From assembly GCA_965153455.1 (NCBI GenBank), contig OZ234497.1:1674001-1738000 (forward strand): a stretch of DNA of 64,000 nucleotides, read 5' to 3'. Below the pieces are notes generated by a model. It had not been told where the DNA came from. It saw nothing but the letters and a program-made list of their open reading frames with translations, and did not search any database. The position numbers were made by a program, and so were the translations under genes. This DNA is from Sphagnum compactum. Its lineage: Eukaryota > Bryophyta > Sphagnopsida > Sphagnales. Positions 35,041 through 48,512 of this stretch are shown here, piece by piece (position 1 is the first letter of the stretch; each line of letters begins with the position of its first letter).

Positions 35041-38000
35041 CGTACTACAGGTTATTTGTTGTAGGTCTCAAGCCCCTCACTTATCCTTTGGGCTAGACTC
35101 CTAGCATCACGTTCCATTGGAGTTGGGTGACACAAACATGTTGGATCATATGTGGGTTTAAGAATTGATTGCTATACCATTCTTGACAACAACAACCAAA
35201 AACCTAACAAAGGATACCAAAATGTTTTTTGGATAAAAAATATGGTTTGAGAAGCACCCAAGTTGCATCTACCTCAACATTAGATGTATCTTGTGATTCA
35301 ATAATAGTTTTAGTTTGAGACACAATCTTGATGTCATCGTCTTTGTCATAAATTGATAAGGTAGGGTGAGTGGCACTTGTTGATGCTGTTAAATTTATTT
35401 ATAAAAATTATTAAAAAAAAGCTATATTCCACCCCTACTATTGTAACTATGATGACCATATAATCAAATTTACAAAACTAAAAGTAATTAAAAAGATGAA
35501 TGTGTAATATGATGCAATCCGATTTATATTCAAATCATATCAAACACTTTTAAATATGTGTGGGCTATGTTATGCTCATGTGGAGATGTAACTAAAATGG
35601 CATGATTAGATTATATCCATTGAATTGTTGACTATTTATTATATAATTTTTTTTATTTTTTAAAGTTGTCATGTTTGTTGTTGTAATTTAATGTGAATAA
35701 GGCTTTAGTTTTTTTTTTTGTTTGGGGGATTTATTCCTAGGAAATAATTTTTGAATTTTTCCTTAACATTTTAAGATTCTAGAGCAATCTAGGGGACATG
35801 AAACTATTGGGTTCATGCTAATTAAATAATGCACAACTATCAACAACATGTCACTCTCATTATGCTTGACATAGAATATGTGGAACCTAAATGGAGACCA
35901 TAGTTATACTCATGTGACTAAACTATGTCAATTGAATTGTGACATGGATGTTAATGTCTCAACATGAACAACATGAAACATGCCAATTTGCTACTTTATT
36001 TAAGAGTGCATACCATGATGACTTCAATGTTTTCTAAAACATTGTTATAACCAAAATTGGAGTTATGTTGTTTTAGCACACAACTGCCACTAAATGATAT
36101 AGCTTTTCATCATTTTCAGTTCCATGAACACCCTTGTATCCCTTATGTTTTCCTTCACATACTTAGTTTTTAATACATTTTTTGAACATGCCATTCATAA
36201 TCTTCAAACCTAGATCATATAACTATTACATGAGAGTTTTTTAATGTGATGAAGACATTAAAGATGTTTTAAAATAAACAATAATTATGAAACCATCCTT
36301 TTCCAATGTTTACAAAGTCATGACCGCCAAGAACAATATTTAACCAAATTTGGTGATAAATTAATATGAAAATTAAAAAAAATAAAGAGCCTTCTATATT
36401 CTTGGCTACTTATTCGAACCTATTGCAAGTTCCAAAATTAACTTGTTTGAAATGAATATGATGACTTGGAAATAAGCTTTTTCAAAACATGGTTAATTTG
36501 AGTGAGTTTTCAATGAAAAAACATTACTATGGGTCAAAATCATATTTTTCAAGTTGAAAAAGAAATGAAAATTAGCCCAAAATAACATTGTATGAAATTA
36601 TATACAATTAATTTGTAACTTTGTATTTCACATGTGAAACTAATTTCATTGTGAAATTACGTAAATTAATTGCAATTAAGATATTTACATTGGAATTTAA
36701 ATATATATATATATATATATTAGTTTGATGTAATGCCTTTATATTTGAAATTAAAAATTACAAAAATATACATAACTATCATATCAAAGACAAGTGAAAT
36801 GAATTCATTATGAGATTAAAAAATTCTTAAATGGAATAATATATATTTGACGACCTAGGTCCAAATATCTAGAACTAATTTTTTTTTAATATTTTAAATC
36901 TAAAATATGAAAATTTTAAAAATTAGATGTATTTTAAAGTGATATGCCCCAAAAGACTTCCACAAAGGTGTGGAAGATATTTCCTCAATATGATAAAGCC
37001 TTGGGCACATTCCTTAACTCTTCATGCCATTAACAAAAACATAACATAGGAGCTTTGGGATAAAATTAGCTCAAACACCTTATATTCACCTCTTAATCAC
37101 ATCCACTACACAAACCAAACAACAAGGCCATTAACGCAATTAGATTTAACATTGGGACATGCCTTGGAGTCAGTCTTGATTTGTTTCCCTTGCCCCATCC
37201 TTGGTCAAAAGCCAAGACGAGAAGATCATGACATAAAGACATTATATATGAGTTTATAAATTTAACTTTTGAAATAAAAATTAATATTAATGTAATGGGT
37301 CTTTACAATCTAGAATTAAAGAATTAAAAGATTCTTCAATATAATTAAGAAATTGAATAAAAATAAAAATAAAATAGTGAGATTATAGATGTGAAATTAA
37401 TTTCATCATAAACTTAATAATTACACAAATCGTATCATAATGCATGAAGTCTGAAATATGCATATGTTTATATGTATGTGATGACATTCCTTGTCACAAC
37501 TTGAAGTTGAGGTGGGATGGTTATGGATTTGGCTAATGGCCATGGAGGCAAAGGCTATACAATAACTCCAATTGGTCTAAAGAGGCACATTTGGGTCCAA
37601 AAGAGTTTGTTGAAGTCACAAAAGCTTCACCAAACTCTACTCGGAAGGATCCCCATTTGGATCAAAGGGTTTTAAATTCTAACACAATAGGGGACCCAAA
37701 ATCATAAATAGTTCTAATGAGAGTAACTTTGGGGGGCCTACTTCCGTATACAAACTTTGGGGGTACATTTTTTAAAAAAAATATTTGCATTAATTAAATG
37801 GGGGTGCCTCCCAAGTCCCCCTCTCGCCCACCCCCTTCCCCCTATTGGGAACATGTTGGGGAACACATCGGGAAAAGAAAAAACCAAAAAATCAACACAT
37901 GGCACAGATGATTAATCAATCCATTGAGGTTAACCTAATTCCCAAAAACAAAAACAAAAAAAAAACATGAGTTTTTCCATGAAAGCATCTTGAGTTTTTG

Positions 38001-38873
38001 TATCTAGATAACTATGTTACTAAATAATGTTGTTTTTATGACATGGGGATGTTTAGTACCATTGACATTTTTTCAAAAACACAACAATGTATTTTAGTGC
38101 ATCAAGAGTATTATGAACATTATGTTCTAATCAAAGGGTGGTTTTCTAATTTCAGATACTACCTTAAAACTCTAGGTTGAGCTTCAAAGCTCAAAAAATG
38201 AAATGTTATTGTATCCAACTTGATTTGATCACATAAATTGATCTCATATATATATATATATATATATATCCTCTAAGCATTGGTACACCTTCATCCCCGA
38301 CTTAAATGATACATTTGTTGGCCTTGCCTACCAAGGCAAGGATATTGTATTTAGATTCATTATAGACTATAATAGCTTAAGGGATTTTGATTACCCCTAA
38401 GTAATAGGTCCATTTTTATATGAGGATTTTTGAAAGATGATATATTTTTTGGCTTGTGTTGAAACTTGAGATTAGTTATTATAGAGTTTATAATAATATC
38501 TTGAAGGATTTTGGTTTCTTTATTTAGAGGATTTTTTGAAGATTATATTTTTGCATGGTGCAAAAGGTTGAGTTTCCATAAATTCTTCTTCTTTTGCCTG
38601 AAGATACTTTTTAATGTAAATGGCAAGGCCACGGTGTGACACAACACCTTATTTCTCGTACTACGGAGTACACCTTCAGAGGACAAGGGACGGATGACAT
38701 TCATTCTCCTTGGTCCACATGATGTCCTTCCTCCGGGTTTGGCACTTTGTATTGTTGTGAAAGGGTTTGGACAATGTTCATCCGAACACATCCGATTGGG
38801 GGGGGGGGGGGGGGTATGCCATGCCCCCCTAATAGATGGCAAGAGGTGACAAGAAAACAAAAGGCAAAGATTG

Positions 38874-38919
<46 letters not shown>

Positions 38920-41640
38920 AAGCTCAAGACAAAGCATCCCATTTGTAATATGAAATTTTTTGAAATAAGATTTTCGGTAACAAGAGTGTAGATGTTTGCC
39001 CAAGTCTTTGAAGGCAAAGTGTACCCATGCTTCTTCACTAGTGAATTAGGGACACATCCCTACTAGTGCTTTGGCCAAGGTCCACTAGGTTAACCCAAGG
39101 TTAACCCAATGATTTCACATCAATTTTTAGTATGAGCAACATCTAGCATAAGATGAAAGTGATAAATTGAACATATTCCCAAAATGGTCATGACCCACAC
39201 TTGGGTATTTGGGCCTTCAACAATATTTCTCACAACCCAAGATGGGCTTATTATCTATTTTAATTCCAGCTCCCACCTCTAAACATGAAAGTTGCAACAA
39301 ATAAAAGGTGGGGAGACTACTTCAATAAAAAGATCACTTAGACCAATCATTCTATTTAACTAATCAAGAGTAATTTTAAAAAATAAAAGTGTGTAATGCT
39401 TTTTGCAAGCAAAACATCCCAAACTCATTTTACTATCGCAAACTGAACATAAATTTGATCGCTCTTTGTCCAAAATGTATTGTGCAAGGCACCGGTGCTA
39501 ATGCTCTAAATAGGTAGTTGGTTTAATCTTCTTAAGGTTTAAGGTGTAAAATGCATAAGGTCGATGCCACGATAGTATATATTAATTTTAGTTAGTTTAC
39601 AACAAAGTTACACTTTAGATTACCTCATTTCTATTATACATAACCATGGGTTCAATCTTTGAAATAAGTGAAATATCAAATATTATTTGCAACCTTATAC
39701 CTACTTCTAGAGCTTGAAGTCCAAAGCACTTTAATCTTTTGGGTTTTAATCTAGTGTTTAAGTTATGAGACATTTGATTTAGGTGTGGTTAAAAATTAAC
39801 TTCATTTGTTGAGAAGGTGCAAGTTTGAACTCTACGTCTAATGCGAAGTGTTTTTAGATTAAAATGAATGCACGATAGTCCTTGCCTAAAAGCATGACCC
39901 CATAATGATGTGAACCTTAATACTACCACCATAGTGTAAACAATAGATGGGGTTTTCCATAACAATGATTTCAAATGTTGATTATGCATGAACAAATTGC
40001 CCTTGCTCACAATAGAGGCTTGTCTATTCCCCAACACTATTGAAATAGCCATTAAACCTTTGTACTACATACTTGAGGTTTTACCACTACACAAGCAATG
40101 GTAATTATTTTGAGTTGGGTAAAGAGAGAGGGTATATGCCAAAATCATCCTGCATTTTCCAAACTTTGCAATGCACATAGTTTTATGATGGATTTTGTTT
40201 GAATTGTGGTGACTAACAAATTGATCTGTTTACTTAAAATGGCATTTTGTTTCCACCCATTACACTATTGTCCTCGGCTAACACTATTTTCAAATGCTCT
40301 TGGAACTCCTGTAGGATTCTACTATCATTTTGCTTGTAAGAATGGTTTGAATATGTTGCTAAAGTTGTTATCCGGGTTTCTTCAATTTTTGTTACTTTTT
40401 CTTTTAATATGTTTAAAATTTATGTGTTCACTTTTGCAATGCCAATTTCTCCACTTTTCAATGTGCCATACTTGTAGACATATTATAAATTAAAAAAAAG
40501 GTTTCATATATTCACCTACTTATACCCATAGGGTAAAAAGAAGGCAAATGAAGATATATATCCTAAGATTTACATGCACATATGAAGGTAAAAAATTGGG
40601 AGGGGGAGAAGGGTCAAGGTGGATAGTCCTAAGATTTGTCTATTTGTTGATTTTGGTTTTAATTGCTTTTTCCTTTTCCATTTTCTAATATATTTGAAGA
40701 ATTTATTGATGAAAGACACCTTAAGAAAATTGAGCAAAGAGAAATATTACATTAGAACACTTTGGAAAGTTATACAAATAGGGATTAGAGTGTACCTTAA
40801 AACCCATTTGAAAAAGTTCATTACTCCAAATTTCCAATACCAATAATGCCACATTTAAAGAAGAACAAAAGCAAAACAAACAAAATCTTCTATCATGAGC
40901 ATTTTGAAAATAATTGCACATTATTTCAATGTAAATGTACTCAAATTTAATTAATATAATATGTGCATACTAAATAGGATTTGAATTATACATGTCAATG
41001 ATCCCATTGGGGGTAATTGTCATGTTGATGGAAAAACATCCAATAATTTTTTAAAAAATTTAAAACATTGGAGGCAATTAAAACACACAAATAGGATATA
41101 GTTTCAAATCCAATCTACACTACCTTTCCTACAAATGATGCATTTTTATTGATGAATCTCCGTATTCATGATCAAACACTTACTATCTATGTGCATTTAA
41201 ACATCAAACTAATATCTCAAAAGGGTTGAGATTCATGACCACATTTCAAGTGGTGGCGTGTTTTCATTAGTACCATGTTAAATATTGCATATAATTTACC
41301 TATTATGAATTCATCCAAAAGAAATGTGGATGCCTAAGGTTAAACCTTGGAAAAGAATATGAACCCAAATTGCCACCATCATAATCTAATAGAGGTTTAC
41401 ACAACGAATAATGGTTTTAATGGTATACAATGCAATACCAATGTTGCTAGAAATTTAGGACACTTGTGATTAAGTAACATGGCCTACCTAAATGACATAG
41501 TGTAATTTAACTAAATGGATTACTTAGGTTGCAAGTGTTAGACTTTGGTCCTCTCACCTTCACTTTGAAAGACAATTTATCATTACACTACAAATATCTT
41601 ATGTATAATATAATGTCATCACATTTTAATAAACATTTTT
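35041..41640. other. AT-rich gene-poor DNA with microsatellites
   Basis: No gene supported. AT repeats lie at about 36702-36720 and 38249-38269, a G17 run at 38798-38814 and a GA repeat at about 38877-38915 (the source of the L/S-rich minus frames there). A slightly GC-richer patch at 38.6-38.95 kb has no recognisable coding potential. The remaining frames are A/T-skewed and short. Confidence 0.55.
38798..38915. repeat. Poly-G run and GA microsatellite
   Basis: Seventeen Gs (38798-38814), then about 60 bp of mixed sequence, then a GA repeat of roughly 18 units ending near 38915. Confidence 0.95.
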
Positions 41641-41643
41641 CCT

Positions 41644-42215
41644 AGCGTATATAAGTAACCTAGCTTGGTTATCCTAGTTAAGTTACCTTAGCCTAAATAA
41701 ACATGGATAAGCTAGGTTAGCAATAGGCCTAACTTAGGGTCTATTTAACCATGCCTAGGGCCTATCAAGGGCATATTTATGTCTACCTAGCTAAGCCCAC
41801 TTAAAGTCTCCATAGAGATCTACCTAGGCTTACCTAGGCCTATTCAACCTAATCATTATTAAATTTACCTAAACCTACCTAAGCTCTACCTAAGGCTATT
41901 TAGGCCCACCTAAACTTACTTAGATCTACTTAGATAACTACTTAAAGCCTACTTAAGGGCTACCCATAGGTCTAATTAGGCTTACATAGATTTACCTAAG
42001 TTTATTTAAACCTACTTAGTTTGACCTAGGCCTATCTAGGATTAGAACCTATGTCCTAAGGTACCCATGGGATATGTATGGGGCCATCTGGGGCCTAAGT
42101 AGGTTTACATAGGGACTATCAATGGCCTAGATATACATATACCTATATAAGGCTACATATAAACCTACATAAGGCCGACTTAAAACCTACGTAGGCCTTT
42201 AAGTTAACTTACCTA
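41644..42215. repeat. Degenerate CCTA(G/A)/TAGG array, about 10-14 bp period
   Basis: Nearly 600 bp is made of variants of CCTAC(T/C)TAGG(C) such as ACCTAGGC, ACTTAGG, CCTAAGG and ACCTACTTAAG, spaced about 10-14 bp. Because CCTAGG is its own reverse complement, the block is both tandem and partly palindromic. Ends are diffuse. Related words occur at 0.2-0.5, 30.2-30.35, 32.56-32.79 and 61.92-62.1 kb. Confidence 0.75.
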
Positions 42216-43469
42216 TGTAGAAATATGTTTCCTTCACCTTGTGTCTTGGCTTTGCTCTCGGACTCATTTCTTATAATGCCCTAGTTTTGGTTGCAACATA
42301 AGACCTTCAAATCATTGTGCTGTTCAGATATTTGAAATCAAATAAAGGAAAATTTTAACACAATTTTGATTGCAACATTGCTTGGATTAGTATTATACCA
42401 ATTCTCTTCAAGATTAACAAAGCCTTAGTAGCCCATTTAAGTTGAAAATAACCCTCATTTCAAAGAGGATCTCATTTTTTTTATGATGCCCATATTGATT
42501 AGGTTGATGTGAACAATTAGTAGATGGGTTAATGTTGTTTGAGAACAAACGAAAAATTTCTTTACTATCAAAATTTCCTTAATGTTGGCATTTGAATCAT
42601 TTACTTCATATCCTTCTCATTTACAACATCCACCATCAAAATCCACCATTTTTTTAAGAATATGAATTAAGTGTTGATTTTGGCCTTTAAAAAAAATGAG
42701 ATGGGCTCCTTTGTGTTGATTGTTTTATGGCCTTCTTTTCAAGCCAAGTAACTTTATAATTAATCATTGATTGATGTTAACCTCTACGTTCCCTAGTAGT
42801 CCTTGTGGGACCCCTAAAGGTTCCTTTACTAGAGCCCTTGTTTGGTAATTGGATTGCACATAGGGCCTTGATAAATCATTTGGGTTTGCTTCAACCTCAT
42901 CCTTGCACCATAAAAAAAAGGCCTTATTCATCTATCAACTATAGGCCTTTTGCTTCCATTTTTTGTTTGATTTCTTGTTGTGCACAAAGATAATTATTTG
43001 TTCCTCCTTGCTCTCCTTTTTCTACATTTGTATTTGGTTGGATTGTCACTTTACATCATAGTCATTAAAGCAATTAAACACCTTGTGTGTTGATTTTTAA
43101 ACTTAAAAAAAGAAGCTTTGCTCATGCTATTATTGCTTTTGTAAAATCTTAGCCACATGAATTGCTATTGTGTTTGCATTGCTAATATGTTTGTTGAATA
43201 ATTGCAAGCTATGATGTGCCTAAATGTATGTCCCAAGGTTTAACAAAAAATTATTCTAATGATTAAAAATGTTCTCTCATGTTATTTATTTTAGTATTTA
43301 AAAATGATATTCATTTTTATGAATAGAAATGACATACTAATGAATCCTTATTGAATCACAATCAAATTGTTTGAATAAATCATCTGAGATATTTTAAAAG
43401 TATTACACTATTACATTCTAAATAAAAAAATGTAGATGGACTAAATTATAGCTTTCATTATTTTAAATT

Positions 43470-43472
<3 letters not shown>

Positions 43473-43500
<28 letters not shown>
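43473..43500. repeat. GT microsatellite
   Basis: About 14 GT units in a row, followed by ACAC. Confidence 0.95.
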
Positions 43501-43905
43501 ACACTTTTTAAAGCCCTAGAATTGCATGATTTTAGAAAGTCCTTTTGAAAAACAATTTTGGCAACCTTGTTATTTCATTAGGCATTACAATGGAAGAAAA
43601 TTTGGACAATCGTATTTTGTTTGGAAAAAAATAAAAATTATATATATATATATATATGACTCCAATGTGATGATAAGAGGATGGTGTCAATTGGACAAAT
43701 GTTTTCAATGCTAAAATGCGGTGAAAATGTATTCCCATGTGCCAAAAAATGAACCATCATAGTTTTAAAAATACATTGCTATTGATATGTTCTCCGATGG
43801 CAATCTCTTAAGTACATTTGCTCAAACTATGAAGCCATTGTAGTTTGTGAAGCTTTACTTCAAGCAACCTCTCTTTACATGTAGGGTAAAAGCCCCTTGA
43901 TGGGT

Positions 43906-43970
43906 GCTTTACGAAAATAAGGGACCCTGAGGTGAGAGCCCAGGGAGTGAGTCCCGAATTTTTGTAAAGC
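43906..43970. repeat. Imperfect inverted repeat
   Basis: GCTTTACGAAAATAAGGGAC at 43906-43925 faces GTCCCGAATTTTTGTAAAGC at 43951-43970, with four mismatches, around a GC-rich loop. It could be the ends of a very short fold-back element or a stem-loop. Confidence 0.7.
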
Positions 43971-44371
43971 TCTCATCTCATCCGTGGGATTTAAAAAATG
44001 ACATAAAAATCATCCATCCATCGCTTAATTTTTTTCTGGTGTTACCCATTGGATACCCGCCAGATACATGTCTAGTATCATAGGAAAAAATTTTAAAAAT
44101 GGTTTTTTTACTTGTTGTTACTAAGGCCTTGTAGAGACATGTAAACTGGTCAATAGAGTGTACGAGATTTTTTCATCCATGGGTTTTTCATCCATGCATG
44201 ATTGCTGTGGTAATTGGATCAGGGCTTGGTGGGGGGCATTGGCAACCCTTTCATTATGCACACCCCAATGCCCATACTGCAACATCTCAGCAAGGACTAC
44301 TTTATTTTTATTTATTTATTTATTATAATTATATTTATTTTGGGCTTTTTTTTTTTGGGGCAGATGGCATT

Positions 44372-44440
44372 ACCTGAGTAGTAGGTACTAGGTACCATAG
44401 TCTAGGTACTAGGTACCTGAGTAGTAGGTACTAGGTACCA
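44372..44440. repeat. Two-copy 26-bp repeat with palindromic GGTACC units
   Basis: The same 26-bp word (ACCTGAGTAGTAGGTACTAG followed by GTACCA) starts at 44372 and again at 44415, 43 bp apart. GGTACTAGGTACC-type units lie in and between the copies. Confidence 0.9.
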
Positions 44441-45108
44441 TTATTATGTAATGGTACTAGTAACCTACTAGGCTAATGGTGGGTTTAATTGGGTTTGTCC
44501 TTGAAAAGTTTTTATCACACCACAAAGTGTCATGGAACTGGGCCTGATCTGATCATATTGAGGGTCATGCTGTGGGATGAAAAGATGTCGGATGATTTTT
44601 TTTACATTGATGATTGAGTTTGGATTTACCTCACATTTTGAGGATGTGCTTCACCGGTGGGCTTTATCCATCATAAAGTATAAGGCCAACATTATGATGA
44701 ACTTTAACATACATAAAGAATGAGGCATATGAGGTGGGGAGGGAGACGTTTTTACACCGTCCTTAAGAGTGAGAGAGATCTTATAACTATACATAGACAT
44801 AATTTCCAACCCACTTTTAAGGAACAACCATAAGATCCCTATTCTTTTTATTGAGGGGAGTGAAATTCATGGATTAAAAAGGGCCTTTCAAATACACTAA
44901 GAAATACACCAAGGAAATTTCTCTGAGTGCCTTATGCATAGTAAGGATATGTCGTTTACTAGTATTGAGATTGGCATTGCATTGAACTTGTTGCACTTGT
45001 TGAGTGCTTGTGGCAAACTAAGTGTGTTGAGACTTGAGGTATTCATCAATTACGTGGCCAAAGAATAACACGGTTTACTCAATATTTTGTTTGTCCCTAA
45101 AATGCAAA

Positions 45109-45151
45109 GGTTTAGGGTTTTAGGGTTAGGGTTTAAGGTTTAGGTTTAGGG
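45109..45151. repeat. Short interstitial telomere-type tract
   Basis: About 43 bp of imperfect TTTAGGG units (GGTTTAGGG, TTTTAGGG, TTAGGG, TTTAAGG, TTTAGG, TTTAGGG). The unit is the plant telomere repeat. It is too short and degenerate to be a chromosome end. Confidence 0.85.
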
Positions 45152-46546
45152 ACATGAGAGCACATCCGACATCAATGTTGTTGAAAGAGTAAGTGGGTCA
45201 GGCACCTGTCTACTACACCCATGTGTACCAGAACAATTTATGCATGGTCTTTCTTTTATGGCCTGTAAGATACTCTTCACTATTGCATGCACACACACAT
45301 GTGACCTTAAGAAACACAAAAAAAGAAGAAGAAAAAAGAGGGGAAAAAACAAGGGTTGGGTGCACAAAGATTTTCATTAGATGACTTTGTCTACATACAA
45401 AGCATCTCTTGTTATAAGGAAAAAGCATGATCTCATGAACCCTTTTTACAGTCTTCTCTGCCAAAAGAGTGGGAGAGGGTCAGGGTTTTGGTTCTCTATA
45501 GTAGATACATACATACATACATGTATGAAAGAAATGAATGTGGACACACACACATACACAGAGGTTATTGTGTTTTATAAAGCCAAAAATGCAAATACAA
45601 TAGCCAGATTCCATAGGCAAAGAAAAGTACCCATAACTCTTAACTTGTTGCACTTATATTAATTATTAAAATTCTTGGAGCTTCAGTTGTTTTTACTCAA
45701 TGAAGTTATCCTTTAAAATAATCTTGCTTTTGGGTTCCTTTCTCACTTCCCTAAATGTCATTACTTGCAAAGTGAGTTAATTTTCAAATGAGTGTTTTTA
45801 AATGTTAAAATTTGAATAATTATTGAATAAAATTTGAAGCATTTGTTTCTAATTATAGCATCAATGACAATAGTAATGAAGGCAAATTAAAAAAATTGCT
45901 TTAAAACTTTTTTTTTACAATAACATTGGGGGAAAAAGGACTTTCATTAAGTTTTTTTTTTTTTTTTAAATTTAGTTTTAGCTTTTTGCTTTCTCACCTT
46001 GAACTCACCCCCTTTTTTGAAAAATCAAGACTCTTAACACTAAATCCCCCTTCTTTTGTGAATAACTTATTATATTGCACCCAAAAACCACAACATTTTG
46101 TAACATTAAAAGTAACCAAACCAAAACTTAGACTAAATATTATCCCATCTCATACTTGTGGAGCTTATTCTTATCTCCTCCTTAGTACATCCATTATCAA
46201 ATTTTGATACCTTGGTTTTTTTGGGGGGAAACAAATGGAACACATCCATTGCAAAAAGGAAAACAAGAACTGCAAGAGCTAAGGGAACATCCCAAGCACA
46301 CGGCAACTACCAACAATACGCTAATTGGTTAAGTCAATTAAATTGAATAATTGACAATTCTCTGTAACTTTAAGATTGTCTATGGTGCAAAGGGCAAAAT
46401 GAGAGCACCCAAGATTATCAAAGTTCTCAAGGAGGACTTTCTCAATGGGGGCGCCGCCTCGGAAGCTAGCTAGCTAAAAGGTTCTCTTCACATTCTAGCT
46501 TGCCACATGAAATAATGTTGTCTAAAATCAGTTGACCTAATCTGCA

Positions 46547-46990
46547 ATTGAGTTGTTGAGTTTTATTATCACCTTTGAGCTTTGTCTTCTTCACATGTGT
46601 GGTTTTCCAAATTTTTCACCTTGGGTTTAAATTTTGTCCATGAACCCAAACCTTTCTTGAGATTATTTCCCCAAGTTGAGTTGTTGAGTTGTTGTTGTTG
46701 TTGATCACCTTTGAGCTTTGTCTTCTTCACATGTGGTTGTCCAATATTTTTCACCTTGGGTTTAATTTTTGTCCATGAACACAAGCCCTTCTTGAGATGA
46801 TATACCCAAGTTGAGTTGTTGAGTTTTATTATCACCTTTGAGCTTTGTCTTCTTCACATGTGTGGTTTTCAATATTTTTCACCTTGGGTTTAATTGTGTC
46901 CATGAACACAAACCTTTCTTAAGATGACTAACCCAGTTTGAGTAGTTGAGTTTTATTATCACCTTTGAGTTTTGTCTTCTTCACATGTGG
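46547..46990. repeat. Minisatellite, 127-136 bp period, about 3.5 copies
   Basis: The anchor CACCTTTGAG recurs at 46570, 46706, 46833 and 46960. Each unit runs through GTCTTCTTCACATGTG, TTTTTCACCTTGGGTTTAA, TGTCCATGAAC and TTGAGTTGTTGAG. Copy two has extra TTG units. On the minus strand two units stay open in one frame (46569-46835, repeated LNNSTW...LKKGL.SWTK.KPKVKN), but the 127-bp steps shift frame, so coding is unlikely. Confidence 0.9.
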
Positions 46991-47033
46991 TCCCACAATG
47001 GGCCAAAAAGAATGACACAGATCCCCCACTCTT

Positions 47034-47255
47034 CCTCTCCTCCCCTCCCCTCCCCAACTTCTTCTGGACCCATCTAGAACATGCAATCTAAGAAACCAGC
47101 TCTCCGAATCTTATGTTGGACCCACAAGACTGAAAAAACATGAATATATTTACTACCCTTTGGCTCCAAATGGACATGGGTAGTTGGGATAATAACCCAC
47201 TTGGGGGAGGGGAGGGGAGGGGAGGGGAGAGGAGAGGAGAGGAGAGGAGAGGGGG
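47034..47255. repeat. C-rich tract facing a GGGGA/GGAGA tract
   Basis: CCTCTCCTCCCCTCCCCTCC at 47034-47053 is the reverse complement of part of the purine tract at 47203-47255, which starts with four GGGGA units and continues as GGAGA units. The two lie about 150 bp apart in inverted orientation. The G tract is a textbook G-quadruplex pattern (four G4 runs with one-base loops) and a mirror-type polypurine tract able to form a triplex. Confidence 0.85.
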
Positions 47256-48507
47256 CCCCCCACCTAAGCTTCCCCAAAGGTGCTAAGCAATTCTTCCGAC
47301 CAGAAGATGCCCCTTTATATGTGGAGAAGGGGCAACTATGAGCAAACAAACAACAAACAAACCTGCAAAAAGATCACAAGTGCTCCATTACCACAAAGAA
47401 AAAGGCTTTTGTTTTGTTATTAAAAAATTGGCTAGTTGCACTCATAAAGAGTGCTAGCTAGCATCCACAAAAGAGTGCAAGTGCAGAATTGATCAATAGC
47501 AAAGGAATGAATGAACCAACAAGAGCTTTTTAAAGTATGGTTCAGGTAAGTTCAAGCCAAAAGAAGAAGCACTAGTTGGGTCCTCTCTATATGGGACCCC
47601 ACCCCTTAATGGGTCCCCCTCCCCCCCCTTACAAACTGAAAAAATTGGCATTATGACTGGGCTAGACCAAAGGAGTTCTGAACACTAAACAAGTTAGCTA
47701 GATGCCTAATGTGTGTGCCCTAAGAATGGACAAAACAAATAAAAAAATAAAAAGACAAAATGAACTACATGTCATTGCTTAGTCTCTACCCATCCTTTAA
47801 GGGCAAAGCCAATAAAATTAACACAAGAAAACCCAATAGAAAAGAAAGAGACCCAACCATCTATTATTAGAGAAAGAGGCTAAAAACCATAAAATTCTAA
47901 CTAAGATCACTAGGAATCTCCCAATTGCAATATCAATCACATTTGGGAGATCCATCTTATGAGTGGGTGGTCAAGTATCTTTCATAAGATCTTGCAATAT
48001 TAATAAAATAACATCTTCAAGAATAATAATCTTTTCTTTTTTTTTTCCAAAAAAAATGTTGTTGGAAGGATGCATGTTTTCATTTGTGTGATTTCATTAG
48101 TCTTTGATAGTGTTGGGCATCAATCTAACAATAATGCATAATGTGAGAAATATCTTGTGAGGGAAAATAGTAATTCACACATTTTTATACTTTGCAAGTC
48201 TAGGAGAATTTTTTCTTGTGAGGAGAAAATTATTTTTATTATTATTCTTATTGTTATTAGGTATGATTATGAATATATGGGTGAGAGTCCATTTGGAAAA
48301 GAGAAATAATATTGAACATTACTCACCGTATTATATATCCTATGGCCCATTGAAACTTCATGTGGTAACATAAGATGTCAAAACTCAAAACTAGTAATAC
48401 TAGCTAGCTCCTTTGATTGTACAAAATGGTCATTGAACATCATCCCAAGCTTGGAGCTATAGGAACTTCCCCCCTAGTCATCTTCAAATATCTCAAAAGC
48501 ATTAAAA

Positions 48508-48512
48508 ACACA

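Larger units (their letters stand above)
42216..46546. other. Intergenic DNA with microsatellites, no gene seen
   Basis: No supported gene. It holds a GT repeat of about 14 units (43473-43500), an AT run (about 43639-43657), an inverted repeat (43906-43970), a duplicated GGTACTAGGTACC block (44372-44440), a short interstitial telomeric tract (45109-45151) and ATAC/CATA repeats near 45506-45524. Frames such as 42805-42993 are unrecognisable. Confidence 0.55.

Noticed and set aside
38543-39038. Ser/Leu-rich minus-strand frames
   Set aside because: They are the translation of the GA microsatellite and poly-G run.
46569-46835. Minus-strand repeat protein
   Set aside because: It is a translated minisatellite; the neighbouring copies shift the frame and no conserved domain is present.
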